The position numbers and the translations under genes were made by a program. Below the pieces are notes generated by a model that worked only from the letters and a program-made list of their open reading frames with translations, was not told the DNA's origin and did no database searches. Positions 12,705-21,163 of a stretch of 64,000 bases of DNA are shown piece by piece (the first letter of the stretch is position 1; the number at the start of each line of letters is the position of its first letter). The stretch comes from Aquatica leii. Its lineage: Eukaryota > Arthropoda > Insecta > Coleoptera > Lampyridae. The stretch is from the NCBI GenBank assembly GCA_035610365.1, contig CM069432.1, forward strand, positions 176,313,027 to 176,377,026, given 5' to 3'.

Positions 12705-13784
12705 TGTGACGCTTACTTTGGATTGAACTGCTTAGATATAATAGAAAGTTAGTAGACGGAACGGTTCTCGGGCGCCAGATTTGTTCGAGAAGTTTAGTCT
12801 CTTGTTCGACGGCACTGTCTAGGAAACTTCAGTCAAGACACGGTTGTCCAGGGCTTCAAACGGACCTAAAAGCGGAGCGAGGCGACGGAAATAAAATACA
12901 TAATAAGTAAATAAAAATAACTTTATTTATTCTTAAAATGAATAATTAATGAGCGGTATAGGCGACGAGAACAAAAGTGGCGGTCACAACCAAGCAAGCG
13001 GGAGGTGATTTATAAACCAATGATTAATTAACGTGCGTTTGACAAGCGGTGACGTCAGTGACCAAGCAAATAAGCATGCAATAGGGTCTCAACCTTTGTT
13101 GGATCGGTACATAGGGTTACTCGGGTTCAAAGCTTCGGCGAAGGCGACGGGATTTAGGCACTTTATTGGAAGGCGTATCCGCAAGCCAAAACCAAACACT
13201 ACGGAGACGACGTGTTGACGGCGTATTCGCAGGCCAAAGCCAAACATACAAATACGACGCTCGGTACTAGAGGGAGGAAGGCGTATTCGCAGGCCAAAGC
13301 CAAACACTACGGATACGACGTGTTCGCAGGCCAAAACCCGGTAATAGATGGAGTAGAGAAGAGAAGACAGGGAGGGGAGCGGTATCTCCCCGGAGGTTCG
13401 GTTCATAAAAGCAAAACGGCTTACTCTAAAATCTAGCTGGTGTACAGGAACCCCGGAATCCTCTTCGGTTTGAGCTCCAACTGGAACTGCCGTTTCTGCG
13501 TCAGGGTTCTGGTTTTATTGCTAACGTTCGGAAGAGAGAGAACGGTTCTAAGCGAGGATGGCATGCGCTCTGACGAATAAAGCGCCTGTACCCGGAGGAA
13601 ATCCCCTTTGTACATTTATTTACCAACGGATACGGATAAAAAACTTAATTAAAATAAATCAATCTTAACTACAATAAATAAATAACGGTTTTCTCTATAT
13701 AAACAATTCAAAAATACTCCTAAAAATAAACTAAATAAAGTTCTATAAACATTTCAACTTAAACATTTGTAACGGTTCGTTACA
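12705..13784. mobile_element. Solo LTR-like element inside the BEL integrase
   Basis: The 1080-bp segment begins TGTGACG and ends CGTTACA (TG...CA with short terminal inverted repeats). It is flanked by CGAG (12701-12704) and AGAG (13785-13788), a 4-bp target duplication with one mismatch. The BEL integrase reading stops at one side and resumes at the other. It is much more GC-rich than its surroundings and contains a tandem repeat (13171-13340) and an AATAAA near 13575. No coding region was recognised. A 4-bp duplication fits Ty3/Gypsy-type integration. Compare the element at 29001-30319, which has the same kind of ends. Confidence 0.7.
13171..13340. repeat. GC-rich tandem repeat in the LTR-like element
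   Basis: Three to four diverged units starting at about 13171, 13219, 13278 and (partial) 13323, sharing CGCAGGCCAAAGCCAAAC and ACGACG blocks, unit length about 45-60 bp. Open reading frames on both strands across it come from its base composition. It may be an enhancer-type array in the U3 part of the LTR. Confidence 0.7.
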
Positions 13785-13921
13785 AGAGTAAAATTCTAAC
13801 GGCTTTCCACGACGTGCGATGAATTGTTTCAGAGATGCTATAAAGGCATCAATGGTTAAATCTGTCACCAGTTCAAGATGCACAACTTTGGTAACAAAAC
13901 AAATAAATAATAAAACATAGC
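13785..13921 (-). pseudogene. BEL/Pao integrase core piece
   Basis: Short minus-strand piece with LFICFVTK and VVHLELVTDLT, typical of the BEL/Pao integrase core. It is bounded by the solo LTR-like element on one side and by the Polinton's target-site hexamer on the other. Fossil. Confidence 0.85.
13916..13921. other. Polinton target site duplication, left copy (CATAGC)
   Basis: CATAGC sits directly outside the left terminal repeat, and the identical hexamer CATAGC sits directly outside the right one at 31533-31538. Six-base duplications are the rule for Polinton integration. Both flanks are the BEL integrase, so the pre-insertion site is known. Confidence 0.9.
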
Positions 13922-14546
13922 AGTAGTATACTGAGGCCGGTTCTGGATCACTCGGGTAAGATCGGTAAGAGATCGTGGAGTTTCGTTGCTATCGTTTTGT
14001 TTCGGATATGCTCGAGTTGCATTCGTATTTGGTAAGTTGGGATAGATCGTATTGGTGGTGGGGGAATCGCAATACGTCGTAAGAGTCGTTTTGTTTCGGG
14101 TATGTTCGGTTCTAGGTTTGTCGGAGAAGTTCGTAGTGATGGTGGGGATGCTGTTGTGTGTATATAAAGGTGATATTTGTGAAGAATTAATATTAGTATT
14201 TTAATAACTCTTATTTGTTTTAATAAATTGAAAGAAGTTAAGATGGAATCATTTTTTGTAAACTTGAACGAAACTTCTCATTTGGTTCCTTATGTAAGTG
14301 CAAGAAGTCTATCAATCAATGAGCAGTATAAAAAAATAAAAAAAAAAGGTTTTAGTAAAGTCGATGGTAAATTTGGGGAGCAAGTGATTGTCGAATGTCA
14401 AGATTTTAAAGTACCTCTACCACAAAGATTTATTAACAAGTTTTCGATTGAAGATATAAACCAAATTAATAGCTTGATTGGTTCGGGAAAAAACATCTAT
14501 CTCGTGAGCCGAGGAGCTGTTGGTGAAACAACAAACATTGAATTTA
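13922..14546. repeat. Polinton left terminal inverted repeat
   Basis: About 625 bp, matching 30908-31532 in inverse orientation with scattered substitutions. It contains a TATA box (14161-14168) and nearly all of a 104-codon gene (14243-14557). Homology with the right copy fades at the end of that gene. Confidence 0.9.
14161..14198 (+). promoter_or_regulatory. Core promoter in the left terminal repeat
   Basis: TATATAAA at 14161-14168, with an ATTAGT initiator-like site about 32-34 bases downstream (14192-14198). The ATG of the terminal-repeat gene follows at 14243. The same arrangement is mirrored in the right repeat. Confidence 0.6.
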
Positions 14547-14557
14547 TTCAAAAATAA
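14243..14557 (+). CDS. 104-aa Polinton terminal-repeat protein, unknown function
   Basis: Starts at the first ATG after the TATA box (MESFFVNLNE) and ends at TAA; poly(A) signal AATAAA near 14611. Not recognised. The protein is mixed-charge: a lysine cluster at about residues 25-32 (KKIKKKGF), a central EQVIVECQDFKVPLPQRFINKF block and a C-terminal SGKNIYLVSRGAVG segment. There is no signal peptide or membrane segment. It lies almost wholly inside the left terminal inverted repeat, so a second copy exists in the right repeat (30906-31211); this copy looks whole. Its position next to the ends and its own promoter would suit an early or end-binding protein, but that is inference. Confidence 0.65.
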   Translation: MESFFVNLNETSHLVPYVSARSLSINEQYKKIKKKGFSKVDGKFGEQVIVECQDFKVPLPQRFINKFSIEDINQINSLIGSGKNIYLVSRGAVGETTNIEFIQK

Positions 14558-14779
14558 AATAACAGAGTTATAATGTATGACATGTAAATATTTAAAAAAT
14601 GTAAAGCTGAAATAAACAATAAATGTTAGAATTAATGATACGTTTTTTATTTCAGTATTACCAGTTTTATCATACCTTAGTAAATATATTAAGCAGTGGG
14701 TGATAGTAGGGAAGAGATAGAAAGTTTATAACATTTTGATTCGAATTAAATAATATATTTTAGTTTGATGTATTGTTAT
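14558..14779. other. Short spacer between convergent genes
   Basis: Holds the poly(A) region of the terminal-repeat gene (AATAAA near 14611) and the 3' side of the leftward integrase gene. Confidence 0.5.
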
Positions 14780-15778
14780 TTATGCAATACTGTTTTTGTT
14801 TATCCAGCTGTTGTGAGATTCATCAAAGCCTAACCATGTTACATACATTTTAGTACCTTTCTTTCGTAAAATTATTTCAATTAAGTACGTATCCGAATGT
14901 TTAACTTTTTGCAATTCCATTTCATAAAAACTTCCTAAATAATTGTCCCCTTTTATGTCTTTTAGCAAATAGGTAGTTGGGTTAGTTAGTTTAACTTTCC
15001 TAACTATAAAAATTTCAATAGACCAATTAGGAGTATACCCCTTTTCAAATGCATTCCTATGTTTGCTAATTCTTACATAATCCCCCAACAAAAATTTGTT
15101 ATTTTTGTTTGCTATTTTTATGTGTGAGTATTCAGATTTTAAAATAGATTTTTCGTTGTGTTTGTTAACCATCGATGGTTTCATTTTAATTGTACGATGA
15201 TAAGTGTTATTGTATAGATTTGTAATATCATCTAATATGTTTATCCATTTGTAATTACCCTGTAAACTAAATCGTTTCCACATTATGTTTTTCAAAGTTC
15301 GATTAACACGTTCTACAATTGATGCTTTTTTTGTACTAAACGTACTATAGTGATTAATATTATACTTTTTCATCAAGTTTTTGAATGTACTATTGTAAAA
15401 TTCTAATCCTTCGTCTGTTTGTATGTTTTTTGGTAAATGCTTTAAACGTGATAATATTTTTTCCATTGCGTTAGTAACATGATTTGCATTTTTTAATTTT
15501 AAAGGATGTGTCCATACATATTTTGAAAAGCAATCAATTACAACAAGTATGTATTTAAATTGGTTGTTTTGTGTTGAAAACGAAATCATATCGACAAGAT
15601 CAGCTTGCAATGTTTCATTAATACCTTTCATTATAACCCGACGTCTTTTAAAATTTCTTCGTGCTGGTTTATGCAATTCTAAAACTATATCTCTTTTTAT
15701 GGAAGATGGAACATATTTTTTTGTTTCTTTTCGTCTAGGCATTTTTACACTGAACCACTTTCTATTTTGACAGGACAT
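14780..15778 (-). CDS. Polinton integrase (DDE, retroviral-type) with chromodomain
   Basis: 332 codons on the minus strand. The product joins the element's ends to target DNA in the nucleus and makes the 6-bp duplication seen here. The catalytic triad is visible: D60 in LQADLVDM, D122 in IQTDEGLEFYN and E156 in ASIVERVNR. The N-terminal 45 residues are basic. The C-terminal 40 residues (about 295-332; YLIEIILRKKGTKMYVTWLG then SWI) form a chromodomain-like fold, common in Polinton integrases and possibly used for targeting. The ATG at 15778 gives MSCQNRKW; an internal ATG (MPRRKETKK) 12 codons later is an alternative. It overlaps the end of the upstream minus-strand gene by 34 bases in another frame. 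The frame looks whole. Confidence 0.93.
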   Translation of the reverse strand: MSCQNRKWFSVKMPRRKETKKYVPSSIKRDIVLELHKPARRNFKRRRVIMKGINETLQADLVDMISFSTQNNQFKYILVVIDCFSKYVWTHPLKLKNANHVTNAMEKILSRLKHLPKNIQTDEGLEFYNSTFKNLMKKYNINHYSTFSTKKASIVERVNRTLKNIMWKRFSLQGNYKWINILDDITNLYNNTYHRTIKMKPSMVNKHNEKSILKSEYSHIKIANKNNKFLLGDYVRISKHRNAFEKGYTPNWSIEIFIVRKVKLTNPTTYLLKDIKGDNYLGSFYEMELQKVKHSDTYLIEIILRKKGTKMYVTWLGFDESHNSWINKNSIA

Positions 15779-16155
15779 TTAACTACTATTTCAACATATA
15801 ACGTTTTCAAATATCTTATAGCAGTTTGATTTTCGTGATTGCGTACTTCAAACGATATCTTGTCTCCTAATTTAAGTGGACGATTAGTAACCTGCTCGCT
15901 TGTATAAGGTTTTCCATTTATCTTTAGTATAACGTTTTCAAGATTTATAGATAAATTATCAATTATACCATTTTCCAATGGGTATGAATAAGAACTTTTG
16001 TCTGACCATATCAGATATTTATTATCTAGAAGTCTGTTTGTCTGAAATAATAAAATATGGTTGTAAAACATTGTTTTATGTGTATCATTTTGCACTTTTT
16101 CAACAGATATTTGAGTATGTTTAATTATATGGCGACCAAATTTATCTAAAGTCAT
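15745..16155 (-). CDS. Polinton protein of unknown function, DKFGRHI type
   Basis: Begins MTLDKFGRHIIKH at an ATG at 16153-16155. The open frame extends upstream to a TTG at 16167, but the ATG is the likelier start and lies a few bases after the end of the DUF8207-like gene. About 136 residues, no membrane segment, beta-rich by composition, with LKINGKPYT and LKLGDKISFEVRNHENQ blocks. I recall proteins with this start next to Polinton integrase genes but know no function; a minor virion component is possible. The gene overlaps the integrase gene, suggesting co-transcription. Confidence 0.6.
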   Translation of the reverse strand: MTLDKFGRHIIKHTQISVEKVQNDTHKTMFYNHILLFQTNRLLDNKYLIWSDKSSYSYPLENGIIDNLSINLENVILKINGKPYTSEQVTNRPLKLGDKISFEVRNHENQTAIRYLKTLYVEIVVKCPVKIESGSV

Positions 16156-16160
16156 TGTCT

Positions 16161-17218
16161 TATTCAATTATTTGTGCTTCGCGTAGTTCTTCTATAATAG
16201 AGACGATTTCGTTTGTGTGACCTGTATGGCTTGCTGTTTCAGATGCTACTAACAACCTCAATCTGTCAACTAATTCATTTACAGCATCTCAATAAACATA
16301 ATCGGTATCATGATTGTTAACTTCTTTAAACATTCCTTTTCCTATTGTTTTTTTGAATCTTTTTGGTGTTTCTACATACCCAGGCTGTACAAAATATAGA
16401 GGAGCAATAATAGATTTATATTTGTCAGATCGTGTTCCTTGTATGTGACCATTAGGATCAAAGTTACTTCTGCAAGCATTACTAATATCTAAAATTTCTT
16501 TATATATATATGCAAATCTCCTTCAGTATATGTTACAGGAGTGTTTTTAAATAATAATTCATACAGTCTATTGTATATTTTTCCATCTACTTTTATATCT
16601 GATCCAATAAAGTCTACTGCTGATGTTCCTATAAAAAACTTTTCTTGAAAACTATCATGCCTTATTCCAGTTCTGTGATCAAACTGCCTTTTTTTATCAT
16701 GAACCATAGCATCTATATATCTTCTAGGCAATTCATCAAATTCTGCTAAGTATTCATTATAGATATTGCTATCAAGAATGTTTTCTATATTTCGGTTACT
16801 TTCTTCTACCGAATGTTCAATTAAATCATCTAATTCATAATCGTCTACCGCAACTGAAGGTTCTGAAATTATGACGTCTTCTTTTAAATTCAAAATTGTA
16901 GGAGCATTATGATCAAAAATATTTTGATCTTTCGGTTTATGTAATTTTTCATCTTTTAACGATTGAATTTTTTTTTGAAGATTTGAAAGTTTTGTACTCC
17001 ATGCTGGAATGGGGGTAGATTCCACAACAGTATATTCATGTTTTAGTTTTTTTGAGTTTAGGTTTTGTTCATCTTTATTGAAAAAATGCTTTGTCCTTCG
17101 TAATTTCGCCCTGTTTTAGTAATTCAAAATTTTTTTTTACTTCTTCTCTTTTTTTGATTAACCTTTTAGTTAATTCTTCTTCATTTGATAAATTTGATAA
17201 ATTATTGTACGATTGCAT
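16161..17218 (-). pseudogene. Polinton DUF8207-like protein gene, not whole
   Basis: The minus strand from the ATG at 17218 (MQSYNNLSNLSNEEE) encodes a charged, coiled-coil-prone N-terminus, an acidic middle, and a conserved C-terminal block. That block has FIGTSAVDFIGSDIKVDGK-IYNRLYELL and, near the end, YKSIIAPLYFVQPGY. This architecture matches the uncharacterised protein, annotated as DUF8207-containing, that accompanies insect Polintons; the domain name is from memory. Function unknown, probably structural or assembly-related. A TATAAG box at 17283-17290 and initiator-like ATTAGT near 17258 precede it. The gene is broken. Confidence 0.65.
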
Positions 17219-17650
17219 TCTGGACGAACCTTATCGTACGTTTATTTTTTTGCTTACTAATCAAATTTGCTTCTACAGTTCCTTATAAACGTTTAACAAA
17301 AAGAATTATCTGCAAACTGAATAGCTTACAAACATAGCAGAATTTTAACCAACAGTAAACTATAAACTGTTTATTGATCAGTTTGCAAACTAACCACATT
17401 CAATTTAGGTGGTTTGTAAAGCGGTTTGCACACAAACCATAGATAAAATAAGCGGTGTATTAAGTAGTTTTCAAGCAAACCACATTCAATGTAGACGGTT
17501 TGTAAAACGGTTTGCGCACAAACTATAGCGGTTTTGTTATTGTTAATCAAGCAAATTATATATAAACCATGCAGTGATTTGTTATAAATATATATTGAGA
17601 ATAAATATGCGGACGTATTAATAACTTAATTAATATAATGGTTTATATTT
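17219..17650 (-). promoter_or_regulatory. Upstream region of the leftward Polinton gene cluster
   Basis: Contains TTTATAAGG (17282-17290) about 28 bases before an initiator-like ATTAGT (minus strand, 17256-17261) and, further upstream, two 50-bp direct repeats (17393-17442 and 17479-17528). It would drive the DUF8207-like, DKFGRHI-type and integrase genes. Inference from position. Confidence 0.5.
17393..17528. repeat. Two 50-bp direct repeats in a Polinton regulatory region
   Basis: Copies at 17393-17442 and 17479-17528 share ACCACATTCAAT, GGTTTGTAAA, CGGTTTGC and CACAAAC with a few substitutions. Each copy contains several GTTTG/CAAAC words in both orientations, so each is itself partly palindromic. 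Further CAAAC and GTTTG words lie at 17370-17395. Confidence 0.8.
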
Positions 17651-18346
17651 TTATTGTGGAATGGGTTGAATGAAAGAATCAAATCCTTTTCTGTATCTGC
17701 CAGAATTAGTATCTCTTTCTTTATCGATAACTAAAAAACCATAATTTTCGTTCCAACAAAATGAACACATCTTCTTAAAATCGTCAAATGTTAAATCGGT
17801 ACTGACATTATCCTCATAAATGTGATGTAGATTTAAAACATCTTGTTTGAACACTATTATAAAGTTGGCATTATCGCGAATTAATTGTTTTGGAATGCGG
17901 CTATAGGTTTGACATAAGTAAAAACAATCTATGTTATTGTGACGACCCATGCTAAAATACTCTCTCATTAGATTTTGTTTATCACACGCCACATCATCAA
18001 AAATAAATACGGAATTGGATTTTGCTTTAGATGGTGGAGGTATGTTACTTTCTAAATTACTAAAAGAAAAATAATTTATACCCTCAATAGGCGTTAGCAA
18101 TTTTTCTAAATATTGATATTTTTGTTAAAAAAGAGATTTAGAATAAACATAAACGTTTTTAAAACGCAATCCATTAATGCGTTCAATTAAGCTAACCATT
18201 ACATTAGTTTTTCTACAATTTGATGGTCCAACAATAAGACAACGAATAGTTGATGGTAATAACTGACCGTGTCTCTTATAGGTTTCCAAATTTTTTATAT
18301 CATTATTTGCAACTGTTAGTGTAATTGGTTGTTGCACTATTCGCAT
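17651..18346 (-). pseudogene. Polinton packaging ATPase (FtsK/HerA type), not whole
   Basis: The minus strand from an ATG at 18346 (MRIVQQPITLTV) encodes about 230 residues, the usual size for the Polinton/PRD1-type genome packaging ATPase, which would pump DNA into capsids. A P-loop-like segment follows CLIVGPSNC, and the Walker B stretch is SVFIFDDVACD. Further family blocks are MGRHNNIDCFYLCQTYSRIPKQLIRDNANFIIVF and the C-terminal GRYRKGFDSFI. It lies back to back with the plus-strand capsid cluster across a 60-base promoter region. The gene is broken. Confidence 0.85.
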
Positions 18347-18414
18347 TTTGATAAAAACTAAAAAAAACGTGTTTGTCAAACATATAAATGTAACTAAATT
18401 TCAATTCAGTCAGT
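18347..18414 (+). promoter_or_regulatory. Compact divergent promoter, ATPase / capsid cluster
   Basis: On the plus strand TATAAAT (18382-18388) is followed by TCAGTCAGTT (18405-18414); the second initiator A at 18411 is 29 bases after the TATA start, the canonical arthropod spacing. On the minus strand the ATPase ATG is at 18346, with a weaker TTTATATG box (18380-18387) overlapping the same site. It drives the PLA2/pX, minor capsid, basic protein and major capsid genes. Confidence 0.65.
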
Positions 18415-18519
18415 TAGTGTGTGCATCCCAGCTCATAAATAAATCCTAGACATGTTAATGCAAAAGGCAACTATTAACCAACGACCCTAAAAAAGAATAA
18501 ATATCAGGGTAAAGGTCTT

Positions 18520-19160
18520 ATAAATTCAGTTATTGATAAACTACCAGTTGAATTACACATTCCTGGATATAACTTTTGTGGACCGGGAACTAAACTAATA
18601 AAACGACTTGCAAAAGGAGATCAAGGTATTAATAAATTAGATGAAGCTTGTAAGAAGCATGACATAGCTTATAACAATTATAAAAATATAGAAAGTAGAC
18701 ATAAAGCTGACGGTTTATTATTAGAAAAAGCTAAAAAAAGATTGTATTCTACTGATTCGTCATTAAGAGAAAAAATAGCTGCGTTAGGTGTAACAGCTGC
18801 TATGAAAGCTAAAATAAAACTTGGTATGAGTTATAAATCTGGCACTAAACGACTTCGTATAAAAACAAGGAGTGCAAAAAGAAAGCATGGTAAAGGATTA
18901 AAATTCCATGATTTAATAAAGGGTGCTAAATCTGCATTAAAAGAAAAAAAATTTCTAAACGCTAAAGATGCTCTCAGTACGGCAATTACTGCTGTAAAGT
19001 CATTAAAAGGACGAAAACAGTAAAACCTGTTCGTGTAATACCAGTGCCAAAGGTTGGTGGGTTTTTGCCGCTAATCCCTATTTTTGCTGCACTTGGCGCA
19101 TTAGGATCACTAGGTGGCGGCACCGCTGCTATTGCAACAACTTTTAAAACACTCAATATT
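18520..19160 (+). pseudogene. Polinton PLA2-like / pX-like protein gene, not whole
   Basis: The plus strand encodes a parvovirus VP1-type phospholipase A2-like segment: VELHIPGYNFCGPGTK carries the calcium-binding-loop pattern, and the following DEACKKHDIAYN carries the His-Asp pair. A strongly basic middle (IKTRSAKRKHGKGLK) follows, and near 19050-19160 a glycine/alanine-rich hydrophobic segment (GGFLPLIPIFAALGALG) resembling adenovirus pX/pVI-type minor core or membrane-active peptides. Such proteins are thought to help virions leave endosomes and are known from adintoviruses and other Polintons. First gene of the plus-strand capsid cluster. The gene is broken. Confidence 0.75.
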
Positions 19161-19635
19161 TAAAAACAAAAACATAAATCAAGCTCAGTCTGCTCCTACA
19201 ATAAGCATAAAAGGAAATAATAATACTTTACGTTCCGAACTTAAGTGCACTTTGGACATCGATTTCTCTAATGAAGGTTCAATTAGTAGTTTATTGGGTT
19301 TCAAATCTAGAATTCTGAAAGCAAATACAAGAAACACATCAGATTTTTATTGTCAAATTTTTAGATTAAACGCGTTATGCGTAGAATGCAATATCGTCAC
19401 CAGTTCATTCAGAAACGGCGAGTCAGTACATGTAATTCATGAGTTTTTTCCTACAGTCCCACCAGGATATAAAATTATAGAAACTCCAACTAACGTAATT
19501 TTTTTACCAATTAACACGAAGCAAATAGACGAAATTACTATAAAAATAACGGATCAAGATCAAAATATAGTCGATTTTAGAGGAGAGGTAATAACGGTTA
19601 GGCTACATCTTAAAAAATACAATAAACCATTATAA
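19114..19635 (+). CDS. Polinton minor capsid (penton-like, single jelly-roll) protein
   Basis: The open frame is 173 codons from a GTG at 19114; the conserved part begins about 19195 (PTISIKGNNNTLRSEL). It reads through beta-strand-rich segments, VIHEFFPTVPPGYKIIE and the C-terminal ITVRLHLKK, a pattern I associate with Polinton minor capsid proteins, which close the capsid vertices. The true start is uncertain because the first codons overlap the preceding gene's hydrophobic segment in another frame. It directly precedes the small basic protein (end 19635) and the major capsid gene. The frame looks whole. Confidence 0.75.
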   Translation: MAAPLLLQQLLKHSIFKNKNINQAQSAPTISIKGNNNTLRSELKCTLDIDFSNEGSISSLLGFKSRILKANTRNTSDFYCQIFRLNALCVECNIVTSSFRNGESVHVIHEFFPTVPPGYKIIETPTNVIFLPINTKQIDEITIKITDQDQNIVDFRGEVITVRLHLKKYNKPL

Positions 19636-19817
19636 TGGGAATCGTGTTTAATAAAAATAAAAATTGGAGTAAACATATTAATATTACCAAGACAATCAAA
19701 AAGTATATAAATCCAAAAAAGAAAGCTAAACTGTTCAGTCGGTCTGGTAAAATCAATCGTTTAACACGAAAGAATAAAAAATTCCTCGAATCTTTAGGAC
19801 TAAAATTACGAACGTAA
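19635..19817 (+). CDS. Small basic Polinton protein
   Basis: 60 codons, very lysine/arginine rich, ending LTRKNKKFLESLGLKL. Starts at the ATG that follows the minor capsid stop (TAATGG) and ends three bases before the major capsid ATG, so the three genes are tightly packed. Small basic proteins with a SLGLKL-type tail recur in this place in Polintons. A DNA-condensing core role analogous to adenovirus pVII or mu is plausible but unproven. Looks whole. Confidence 0.65.
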   Translation: MGIVFNKNKNWSKHINITKTIKKYINPKKKAKLFSRSGKINRLTRKNKKFLESLGLKLRT

Positions 19818-19819
19818 AA

Positions 19820-21043
19820 ATGAATTATGAAATTTTAAAAGTAAACAAACCACCAGTTTTTGATACCACAATAGCATATGCAGAAAAACGAAGTCATCCA
19901 CCTTATGCATCAAGTTCATTTAACAACAACGATGAAATCAGAATTCCTATACAACAACAAGAATTATATACGTTACCTTGGTATAGCTCTCTTCATGTAC
20001 AAGGAAAAGTAGAAGCATATGATGATAAAAACGCAAAGATTCAAACGCCCAATATTCAATTTATTAATATGGGTATCTTATTTTTGTTTGACGAGATTCG
20101 TTTGGAAATTTCTGGAGAAGTTATCGATCGCGTTAGAAATCCGGGAATTATGTCTGTTTTAAAAGGTTATGTGTCGTACAATACAGAAGAAAGCAAAGCT
20201 CTTGAAAACGGTGGTTGGTTTGCAATAGGCAATTCAAGATTATTGGATATATCTTCAGGAAATTTTGATGCGGTTATACCTCTTCGAATGATTTTAGGAT
20301 CGTGCGAAGATTTTAAAAAGGTAGTGATCAATTGTAGACAAGAATTGGTGTTGCTTCGCAGTAATACCGATAATAACGCTTTAGTAATTAATGACAATAT
20401 AAAAACTATCAAAGTTCAGCTACATAAGGTCAGTTGGCGTGTTCCACACATATCTGTTTCAATTAAAGAACAATTAAAACTGCTCGATATTATTAAAAGT
20501 GCAAGAGAATTATACATTCCATTCAGAAGTAGAGAATTACACGAATACCCATCATTACCACAAACACAAAAACATACGTGGGCTATTAAGTCATCAATAG
20601 AAAAGCTTCAATGTATAATCTTTGGTTTTCAGACCGATAGAAAAAATCAAATAAATAAAGACTGCAGTCGCTTTGATCATTGCAATTTGACTAATATTAA
20701 AGTTTTTCTTAATGATGCAGTATATCCTTACGACAATTTAAATTTAAATTTTACAAAAAACCAGTATGCTTTGTTGTATGAACTATTCACCGAATTTCAA
20801 AGTTCATTCCTTTACAAAGATAGCGAGCCGATATTCACGCCAGACGAATTCAAAAGATATGCCCCAATCGCAGTTATAGACTGTTCTAAGCAAAAGGAGG
20901 AATTAAAAAGAGGTCCTATAGATATCAAAATTGAATTTGAAACAAATGTAAATATTCCTGATAAAACAACCGCATATTGTTTAATACTTCACGATAGGAG
21001 TGTAAAACATGTGCCAATAAAAAATATTATATCATTAGTATAG
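19820..21043 (+). CDS. Polinton major capsid protein (double jelly-roll)
   Basis: 407 codons, ATG at 19820. Matches the Polinton/adintovirus hexon-like major capsid protein: N-terminal YEILKVNKPPVFDTTI, the IPIQQQELYTLPWYSSL strand, LFLFDEIRLEISGEVIDRVRNPG, GGWFAIGN, and RELHEYPSLPQTQKHTWAIKS between the two jelly rolls. The C-terminus has IDIKIEFETN and YCLILHDRSVKH. It would form trimeric capsomers of an icosahedral shell. Last gene of the plus-strand cluster; a 120-base gap separates it from the convergent minus-strand genes. The frame looks whole, unlike several neighbours. Confidence 0.92.
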   Translation: MNYEILKVNKPPVFDTTIAYAEKRSHPPYASSSFNNNDEIRIPIQQQELYTLPWYSSLHVQGKVEAYDDKNAKIQTPNIQFINMGILFLFDEIRLEISGEVIDRVRNPGIMSVLKGYVSYNTEESKALENGGWFAIGNSRLLDISSGNFDAVIPLRMILGSCEDFKKVVINCRQELVLLRSNTDNNALVINDNIKTIKVQLHKVSWRVPHISVSIKEQLKLLDIIKSARELYIPFRSRELHEYPSLPQTQKHTWAIKSSIEKLQCIIFGFQTDRKNQINKDCSRFDHCNLTNIKVFLNDAVYPYDNLNLNFTKNQYALLYELFTEFQSSFLYKDSEPIFTPDEFKRYAPIAVIDCSKQKEELKRGPIDIKIEFETNVNIPDKTTAYCLILHDRSVKHVPIKNIISLV

Positions 21044-21163
21044 TGAATCATGTATGTAAATTTTATGTATTATTATTTAAGGATATTGCGATAGGTAGTA
21101 GAAATTGGATGTATATCAAAAGGTTTAAAACAAAACAAAATATAAATAATAGTTTTTTTATTG

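Noticed and set aside
13033-13436. Arg/Gly-rich open frames on both strands
   Set aside because: They follow the GC-rich tandem repeat and composition of the LTR-like element; both strands open equally.
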